This document shows, in pieces, positions 58,179 to 64,000 of a DNA stretch of 64,000 nt; position 1 is the first letter of the stretch, and every line of letters starts with the position of its first letter. The translations under genes were made by a program, and so were the position numbers. Under the pieces are notes generated by a model that worked only from the letters and a program-made list of their open reading frames with translations, was not told the origin of the DNA and did no database searches. Source of the stretch: Burkholderia oklahomensis C6786 (lineage in GTDB: Bacteria > Pseudomonadota > Gammaproteobacteria > Burkholderiales > Burkholderiaceae); NCBI RefSeq assembly GCF_000959365.1, contig NZ_CP009556.1, positions 992,001 through 1,056,000 of the forward strand, in the 5' to 3' direction.

Positions 58179-58354
58179 CGTGATTCCTCTGTTGCGGGTG
58201 GTAGGAGGATGCTCCGTGGCGTCCGCGGCTCATCGGGCGCGCGGCGCGGCGGAGTGGGTCTTCACGCGGACGGGCGCGGCGCCGGGCGTCGCGCACGGGC
58301 CGCGCGCGATCTGCTTGTATCTCGCATGCGGGTTCGATCTCGAATGCGGGGCGT

Positions 58355-60823
58355 TCATGCGGCGGACTCGGCGCTCGATTCGGCGGTACGGCGCCGGGCA
58401 AAGTCGGCGAGCGTGCGAATGGCCGTCGACGCGGAGCGCAGATACCGAGACTGAAGATGAAAGACGTGCCACCGCTTCGCATGGACTTCGAGACGGCATG
58501 GCGTCCCGCACGCCGCCGCGCGGTCGGCGAGCCGCAACGCATCCGACAGAAGCACCTCCTGATCGCCGACCTGGACGAGCATCGGCGGAAGACCGCGCAA
58601 GTCGGCGTCGAGCGGCCAATGCGCGTCGACGCCGGCGGGCGCCCGATACCAGCGCAGCCCTTGCTCGAGCCAGTCGCGACGAATCATCGGATCGTCTTCC
58701 TGCATCGACGTCAGGGTTTCGCCGCCGAGGCCGGGATCGGTGACGGGCGAAATCAGGAGGAGCGCCGCCGGCAGGCTGTCGCCGCGGTCCCGGAGGGTGA
58801 TCGCGAGCGCGATCGCGAGCGAGCCGCCCGCCGAATCGCCCGCGACGACGATCTGGTCGGCGGCGTAGCCCTGATCGCGCAGCGTCGCATAGCACGACAA
58901 CGCATCCTGCAACGCCGCGGGACACGGATGCTCCGGCGCGAGCCGGTAGTCCGGCGTCCACACCGGCATGCCCGATTCGATCGCGAGGCGCGTCGTGATG
59001 CTGCGATGCGTGCGCGGCTCGCCGAGACAGAAGGCCCCGCCGTGCAGATACAGGATCGCGCCGCCGGCTTCGCCCTGTTTCGGCGCGATCACTTCGACGG
59101 GCACCGCGTCTCTCGCCGTATCCCGATAGCGGATGACGCCGCCGACGCCCGGCATCAGCGGCGCGAGCGCGGCGACCGCGCGCCGTTGGACACGGACGCC
59201 GAACGGCGGCCCGACGACGGCGCGGAACGTGGTCCGCAGCAAGCCGCGCAGGAAGCGCGCGCTGATCGCTTCGAGCCGGTCGTCGGGCTCCGCGACGGCG
59301 ACGCCGCCCGCCGAGCCGGCTGGGCCCGGCAGCGCGCGCGTCATGCGATACGCGCCCAGGCTCGAGAAGCGCGTGAGCCAGCGGTACGACAGCGTGAAGC
59401 CGTGCCAGTTGGTGCTGTTGTGCCCGCTCGCGTCCACGTACCAGCTCGTGCAGCCGCTCCACACCGAATCGCCCAGGCGCTTCTGCACGTGTGCGTTGAA
59501 CCGGCGGTAGCGGCGCTCGTCGACGTCGATCGCCGTCGCGTTTGCCGCCCGCATCGCCTCGTAGCAACGGATGACGTGCGCGATCTGGCTCTCCAGCATG
59601 TACACGATCGAGTTGTGGCCGAGGTTCGTGTTCGGGCCGTACAGCATGAAGAAATTCGGAAAGTCCGGCACGGCGACGCCGAGGTAGGCTTGCGCGCCGC
59701 GCCGCCATGCGTCGTTCAGCGTCACGCCGGCGCGCCCGACGATGCGCATCGGCGCGAGAAACTCGGTCGCGGCGAAGCCCGTTCCGAATACGATCGCGTC
59801 GACCGGATGATGCAGGCCGTCGTCCGTCTCGATGCCGTCGGGCGTCACGCGGCGAATGCCGGCCGTCACGAGCTCGACGTTGGGCTTGTTCATCGCGGCG
59901 AGGTAGTCGTTCGACAGCAGAATGCGCTTGCAGCCGATCGGATAGTCCGGCGTCAGCTTCGCGCGCAGCGCGGCGTCGGGCACTTGCCTCGACAGCAGCC
60001 GGACGAACGGCCGCCCGGCGGAGAGCCGCATCAGCCCCTTGAAGCGGGTGAAGGCCAGCGCGCGCGTTTCGTATTTCAGGTAGATGCCTGCGCGGTGGAG
60101 CTTCATCGTCCACGGCATCCGGCGGAACAGCGCCTTTTGCCAAGCGCGGTACGCGCTGTCGGGACGCGGCAGGATGTAGGCGGGCGAGCGCTGGAAGATC
60201 GTGAGCCGATCGACGTCGTCCGCGATCGCGGGCACGAACTGGATCGCCGACGCGCCGGTGCCCACCACGGCCACGCGTTTCCCGGACAGCGCATAGCCGT
60301 GATCCCAGTGCGCGGAATGGAACGCGTGCCCCTTGAACGTTTCGATGCCGGGCAGTTTGGGGAGAATGGGGCGACTCAATTGTCCCGTGGCGGTGACGAG
60401 CAGCGTCGTCGCGACGATCGTTCCATCCGTCAGCGCGACGCGCCACAGCGATCGGCGTTCGTCGTACTCCGCGCTCGCGACTTCGGCGCCGAGCCGGACA
60501 TGGCGCATCAGATCGTACTTGCGCGCGCAGTGCTGCAGGTACGCATGGATCTCCGCCTGGCGCGCGAACGTGCGCGACCAGTCCGGGTTGGGCTCGAACG
60601 AGAACGAGTACAGATGCGAGGGCACGTCGCACGCGGCGCCCGGATAGCTGTTGTCGCGCCAGACGCCGCCGACGTCGTGCGAGCGCTCGAGAATCACGAA
60701 ATCGCGCAGTCCCGCCTGCCGGAAGGCGCGGGCCATGCCGATGCCGCCGAAGCCCGCGCCGATGATGACGGCGGCCAACGGCTTCTCGGCGTCCAGCCAG
60801 CCGTCGAAATCAAACGATCGCAT
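58355..60823 (-). CDS. Baeyer-Villiger monooxygenase - HSL-type esterase fusion
   Basis: An 822-residue two-domain enzyme. Residues 1-500 are a flavin monooxygenase with an FAD motif (IGAGFGGIG, 21-29) and the Baeyer-Villiger fingerprint F-x-G-x3-H-x3-W at 163-173 (FKGHAFHSAHW). The NADPH motif is VVGTGASA, near 187-193. Residues 570-822 are a hormone-sensitive-lipase-type esterase with HGGAF (594-598), GDSAGG with Ser664, Asp754 and His786. The first domain would turn a ketone into an ester or lactone, and the second would hydrolyse it. AGGAGA precedes the ATG. It overlaps the end of the GMC oxidoreductase gene by 14 bp, so the two are co-transcribed. Confidence 0.88.
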   Translation of the reverse strand: MRSFDFDGWLDAEKPLAAVIIGAGFGGIGMARAFRQAGLRDFVILERSHDVGGVWRDNSYPGAACDVPSHLYSFSFEPNPDWSRTFARQAEIHAYLQHCARKYDLMRHVRLGAEVASAEYDERRSLWRVALTDGTIVATTLLVTATGQLSRPILPKLPGIETFKGHAFHSAHWDHGYALSGKRVAVVGTGASAIQFVPAIADDVDRLTIFQRSPAYILPRPDSAYRAWQKALFRRMPWTMKLHRAGIYLKYETRALAFTRFKGLMRLSAGRPFVRLLSRQVPDAALRAKLTPDYPIGCKRILLSNDYLAAMNKPNVELVTAGIRRVTPDGIETDDGLHHPVDAIVFGTGFAATEFLAPMRIVGRAGVTLNDAWRRGAQAYLGVAVPDFPNFFMLYGPNTNLGHNSIVYMLESQIAHVIRCYEAMRAANATAIDVDERRYRRFNAHVQKRLGDSVWSGCTSWYVDASGHNSTNWHGFTLSYRWLTRFSSLGAYRMTRALPGPAGSAGGVAVAEPDDRLEAISARFLRGLLRTTFRAVVGPPFGVRVQRRAVAALAPLMPGVGGVIRYRDTARDAVPVEVIAPKQGEAGGAILYLHGGAFCLGEPRTHRSITTRLAIESGMPVWTPDYRLAPEHPCPAALQDALSCYATLRDQGYAADQIVVAGDSAGGSLAIALAITLRDRGDSLPAALLLISPVTDPGLGGETLTSMQEDDPMIRRDWLEQGLRWYRAPAGVDAHWPLDADLRGLPPMLVQVGDQEVLLSDALRLADRAAACGTPCRLEVHAKRWHVFHLQSRYLRSASTAIRTLADFARRRTAESSAESAA

Positions 60824-62492
60824 GACCGATCTCCTTTTCTTGTGCGGGCCGCTTCGAATCGTGCGTCGCGCATGCTCCACCCGACGACGATCGAACGCGG
60901 CTGCGGCCGCGAATCAGGTCGACCGCCTTCTCGGCGATCATGATCGTCGGCGCGTTCGTGTTGCCGCCGATCAGCGTCGGCATGATCGACGCGTCGACGA
61001 TGCGCAGGCCCTGGAGCCCGCGCACGCGCAGTTGCGGGTCGACCACCGCAAGCTCGTCCTGTCCCATCCTGCAGGTGCCGGCCGGGTGGTAAACCGTGTC
61101 CGTGCGTTGCCGCAGCACGTCGCGGATGTCGTCGTCGGTCTTCACGTGCGCGGTGAACAGGTCCGCCGTGATCCATGCGTCGAGCGCCGGCGCCTGCATC
61201 AGCCTGCGCGTCAGCTTGAAGCCGGCGATCATGTCCTCCAGATCCTGAGGATCCCGGAAGAACGCGGGATCGATGAGCGGCGCGTCCTGCGGATGCCAGC
61301 TCCGCAGCGTGACCGCGCCGCGGCTGCGCGGGCGCAGCAGGCAGACGTGGCACGACAGGCCGTGCCCGCCGTGCAGGCTGCGCGCATGATTGTCGACGAG
61401 CGCGACGACGAAATGGAGCTGGATGTCGGGTGCGGCCAGATCGGCGCGGGTCTTGAGGAAGGCGCCGCCTTCGGCGAAATTCGACGTGAGCATGCCGCGG
61501 CGCGTTCGGCGAAACCGCGCGGCTTCGCGCAACAGGCGCAGGCCGCCGCGCACCGATACGCCGACCGTGTCGACGCTGCGGGTCCGGTAACCGAAGATGA
61601 AGTCGGGATGATCCTGAAGGTTCTTGCCGACGCCCGGCAGATGGAGGAGCGGCCGGATGCCGAAGCGGTCGAGCTCCTGGATCGGCCCCACGCCGGAGAG
61701 CAACAGCAGTTGCGGCGTTTGCAGCGCGCCGCACGAAAGCACGACTTCGCGGCGCGCGTAGAAGGTGCGAACCCGGCCGCCTTGCAGCACCTCCACGCCG
61801 ATCGCTCGCGTGCCCTCGAACAGGATGCGCTGCGCGTGCGCATGTGTTTCGACATGCAGATTATCGCGTCGCCCGATATGCGGCAGCAGATACGCGCGCG
61901 CGGCGCTGCACCGCTCGCCGTGCTTCTGGGTGACCTGGTAGAGGCCGACGCCTTCCTGCTCCGCGCCGTTGAAATCGTCGGTCACGGGCAGGCCGATCTG
62001 GCGGGCGGCCTCCAGGTAGCGCGCATGGAACGGATTGCCGGTGCGCAGATCGCTGACCCACAACGGGCCGCCCCGGCCGTGCCATGCGTCGTCGATTCGT
62101 TCGTTGTGCTCGCTGAGGCGGAAGTACGGCAGCACGTCGTCGTACGACCAGCCGGCGTTGCCTCGCGCGGCCCAATCGTCGTAATCGCGGCGATGTCCGC
62201 GCACGTACACCATCGCGTTGAGCGCCGACGATCCGCCCAGCATCCGGCCGCGGGGCTGATATCCGCTGCGGCCGGCGAGGCCCGCCTGGGGCACCGTCTC
62301 GAACGCCCAGTTGTTGATCCGGGTGGGGACCATCGCGACGGTGCCGGCCGGAACGGTCACGAGCGCTCCGTCGCCGCGCCCGCCGGCTTCCAGCACGCAG
62401 ACCGTGACGTCCGGATTCTCGGTCAGGCGGCCCGCGACGACGCAGCCTCCCGAGCCGCCGCCGACGACGATGTAATCGAATGTAGTGCTCAT
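60810..62492 (-). CDS. GMC-family alcohol dehydrogenase/oxidase
   Basis: A 560-residue flavoprotein of the glucose-methanol-choline family. The FAD motif is VVGGGSGGCVVAGRL at the N-terminus, GRMLGGSSALNAMVYVRG is GMC signature 1, and SCGALQTPQLLLLSGVGP is signature 2. The active-site histidine is in YHPAGTCRMG, followed by GGNTNAPTIMIAEK. It probably oxidises an alcohol to the aldehyde or ketone used by the adjacent monooxygenase (AlkJ/choline dehydrogenase-like). First gene of a two-gene operon, divergent from an AraC regulator. Confidence 0.88.
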   Translation of the reverse strand: MSTTFDYIVVGGGSGGCVVAGRLTENPDVTVCVLEAGGRGDGALVTVPAGTVAMVPTRINNWAFETVPQAGLAGRSGYQPRGRMLGGSSALNAMVYVRGHRRDYDDWAARGNAGWSYDDVLPYFRLSEHNERIDDAWHGRGGPLWVSDLRTGNPFHARYLEAARQIGLPVTDDFNGAEQEGVGLYQVTQKHGERCSAARAYLLPHIGRRDNLHVETHAHAQRILFEGTRAIGVEVLQGGRVRTFYARREVVLSCGALQTPQLLLLSGVGPIQELDRFGIRPLLHLPGVGKNLQDHPDFIFGYRTRSVDTVGVSVRGGLRLLREAARFRRTRRGMLTSNFAEGGAFLKTRADLAAPDIQLHFVVALVDNHARSLHGGHGLSCHVCLLRPRSRGAVTLRSWHPQDAPLIDPAFFRDPQDLEDMIAGFKLTRRLMQAPALDAWITADLFTAHVKTDDDIRDVLRQRTDTVYHPAGTCRMGQDELAVVDPQLRVRGLQGLRIVDASIMPTLIGGNTNAPTIMIAEKAVDLIRGRSRVRSSSGGACATHDSKRPAQEKEIGHAIV

Positions 62493-62803
62493 GCTGTCGT
62501 TTCCTCGATGCATCGGTTGATTCGATTCGACATGCTCGACATATGCTCGCCTCGAGCGTTGCCCGGGACGGGCGTCGCGCTTCGCGTCGGCTTGCATGTG
62601 ACGACCGCGCATCGTGTCTTCTCCGCGCGGAGAACCGCATCTTCGGTTCCGCGCGATACGTGCGGCATCGGCGCCGCGCCTCGCGCTTCGGACGACGACT
62701 TGGTTGTGCTGAATGTTGTATGCGTCGCGGGAAAACGCCAATGATGAGACGGGACATTTGCTTTAGTATTTGGGCCAAATCGGTCCTTCGAGGGTTTCCC
62801 TGT
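62493..62803. other. Divergent control region of the GMC/monooxygenase operon
   Basis: A 311-bp gap between divergent genes, with no credible gene. TTGCTT at about 62756 and an AT-rich TTTAGTATTTGGG follow on the plus strand and may be part of the regulator promoter. No clear dyad operator was found. Confidence 0.35.
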
Positions 62804-63877
62804 ATGAGCGTCTGGGACTTCACGCGAAGCCCCGCCAGCGTGCGCCTGATGGTGGACTTCGGCGCAGAGCGGGCACTTGCCGAGGCGCAGTTGCTCGCCG
62901 GCGCCGGCTTGTCCGTCGCGCAACTGGACGACCCGAACGTGAAAGTGACGGCGGCTCAGGAACTGCGCGTCGCGAGCAATCTGCAGCGCTTGCTCAGGCA
63001 TCCGGCCGGGCTGGGTTTGCAGGTCGGGCTGCGCTATCACTTCTCGGCGTACGGGCTGTGGGGATACGGACTGATCGCGAGCGCCACGGCCGGCGACGCG
63101 CTCGCGCTGGCGCTGCGTTTCCTGCCGCTCACCTACGCGTTCACCGCGATCACCTATCACCACGACGGCGATCTCGGCGTGCTGACCTTCGGCGAACCCG
63201 AATTGGCGGACGAGATGAAACGCTTCGTCGTGGAGCGCGACATGGCCGCCGCCGCGGTGCTGCTGCACGAGATCGGCGGCGACGCGTTCGCTTTGACCCG
63301 CTTCTCGCTCAAGGGCGATCGCGGGGCGCTCGAGTCCGCGCTGGCGGCGGAAATCCGACGCGCGCTCGGGGTGGCGCCGGCGTATTCGGCGCGCTCGAAC
63401 AGCCTGGCATTCGAGCAGGCGCTTCTGAGTCGGCCGCTGCCGCAGGCCAATCCGATCACCGTGTCGATGTGCGAGCAGATGTGTCAGCGGCTCATCGAAG
63501 AACGACGCCTGCGCGTCGGCACGGCGGCGATGATTCGCCATTACATGAGCGCCGTGCCCGGCATCGTGCCGTCGACGCTGGACGACATGGCCAGGCTGAT
63601 GAACACGAGCCCGCGCACGTTGAAGCGACGTCTGCAGGACGAAGGCACGACGTTTCGGGCGCTGTTGGCGGGAGCGCGCGGCGCGATGGCGTCGGAACTG
63701 TTGACGGACACGGATTTGCCGCTGAGCGAAATTGCGGAGCGATTGGGCTTTAGCGATCTGTCGAGCTTTTCGCAAGCGTTCAAGCGCTGGCAAGGGATGG
63801 CGCCTAGCGCTTTCCGCAGCCGGGCCGCGGCGAACGGAAGCGGCGATGCCGATCGTCGAGGGGAAAGCAAACGATGA
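62804..63877 (+). CDS. AraC-family regulator with arabinose-binding-like domain
   Basis: A 357-residue regulator. The N-terminal two-thirds is the AraC sensory domain of the OruR type (GLGLQVGLRYHFSAYGLWGY). The C-terminus contains two helix-turn-helix units (LARLMNTSPRTLKRRL-like and IAERLGFSDLSSFSQAFKRW). The start is the ATG before SVWDFTRSP; an open frame upstream shows no similarity. Located divergently, it probably activates the GMC/monooxygenase operon with an alcohol or ketone effector. Confidence 0.87.
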   Translation: MSVWDFTRSPASVRLMVDFGAERALAEAQLLAGAGLSVAQLDDPNVKVTAAQELRVASNLQRLLRHPAGLGLQVGLRYHFSAYGLWGYGLIASATAGDALALALRFLPLTYAFTAITYHHDGDLGVLTFGEPELADEMKRFVVERDMAAAAVLLHEIGGDAFALTRFSLKGDRGALESALAAEIRRALGVAPAYSARSNSLAFEQALLSRPLPQANPITVSMCEQMCQRLIEERRLRVGTAAMIRHYMSAVPGIVPSTLDDMARLMNTSPRTLKRRLQDEGTTFRALLAGARGAMASELLTDTDLPLSEIAERLGFSDLSSFSQAFKRWQGMAPSAFRSRAAANGSGDADRRGESKR

Positions 63878-64000
63878 TTCGGCGGCGCGCCGGACGCTCG
63901 TCCGGGAGAAACCCTTGGAAGGGCCGGCTTGGCCCGCAAACTAAAACACCTGTCCCCTTTCAACATGGTTGTTTGTCGTCGTTTGCCGGAACATGCAGTG

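Overview
The window is GC-rich (roughly two-thirds G+C), gene-dense proteobacterial DNA. Gene content points to Burkholderia, probably the B. pseudomallei/thailandensis group and plausibly a secondary chromosome: a benABCD/benM, catCAB/catR and andAcAdAbAa set for benzoate and anthranilate, a cyoABCD oxidase, and a Wsp chemosensory operon with a response-regulator/kinase hybrid. The organism is inferred from protein resemblance, not from a database search. No rRNA, tRNA, CRISPR array, insertion sequence or prophage was seen.

Layout. 0-5 kb: a ferritin-like PF10118 protein behind a clear promoter/operator, the lysine permease lysP, and a secreted Asp-box protein. 5.5-9 kb: a MarR / isochorismatase-like / FUSC exporter operon with an AT-rich palindromic operator, then an alpha/beta hydrolase. 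9-14 kb: benABCD (minus strand) divergent from a BenM-type LysR gene, then a DUF1059 gene. 14.5-15.2 kb: a deletion scar joining two headless gene remnants. 15.4-18.6 kb: AraC regulator divergent from fadH. 18.6-19.7 kb: a muconolactone isomerase fused in frame to an alpha/beta hydrolase. 20-24 kb: cyoABCD. 24-27.5 kb: catBAC (minus strand) divergent from catR. 27.5-32 kb: an AraC regulator divergent from the anthranilate dioxygenase operon. 32-42.3 kb: housekeeping and stand-alone genes (HIT, phospholipase D lipoprotein, GNAT, DUF445, CPA1 antiporter, an acetolactate-synthase-like enzyme with an aldehyde dehydrogenase, a MaoC hotdog protein). 43-53 kb: Wsp operon. 53-58 kb: HAD dehalogenase, a fluoride riboswitch with a CLC-F type exporter, a CPBP protease, a frameshifted DUF4180 gene, and a SRPBCC protein. 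58-64 kb: a Baeyer-Villiger monooxygenase-esterase fusion and a GMC alcohol oxidoreductase, divergent from an AraC regulator.

How the genes work together. BenABC/BenD turn benzoate into catechol, and AndAa-d turn anthranilate into catechol. CatA opens the ring to cis,cis-muconate, CatB makes muconolactone and CatC isomerises it to the 3-oxoadipate enol-lactone. A single promoter architecture recurs at exactly three places: upstream of benA, upstream of catB and upstream of the CatC-hydrolase fusion gene. It is a LysR-type dyad (ATAC-N7-GTAT or a one-base variant), then 20-21 bp, then TTGGAC-N19-TAnnnT on the minus strand. The fusion gene therefore looks like a third member of the benzoate/catechol regulon, and its hydrolase half may act on a pathway intermediate.

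The strongest candidates for something new are this regulated CatC-hydrolase fusion with its orphan operator (apparently left by a duplicated catR-catB control region), the Baeyer-Villiger/esterase fusion cluster, and the repeat-expanded linkers in WspC and WspE. The fluoride riboswitch is a clear example of a known system.
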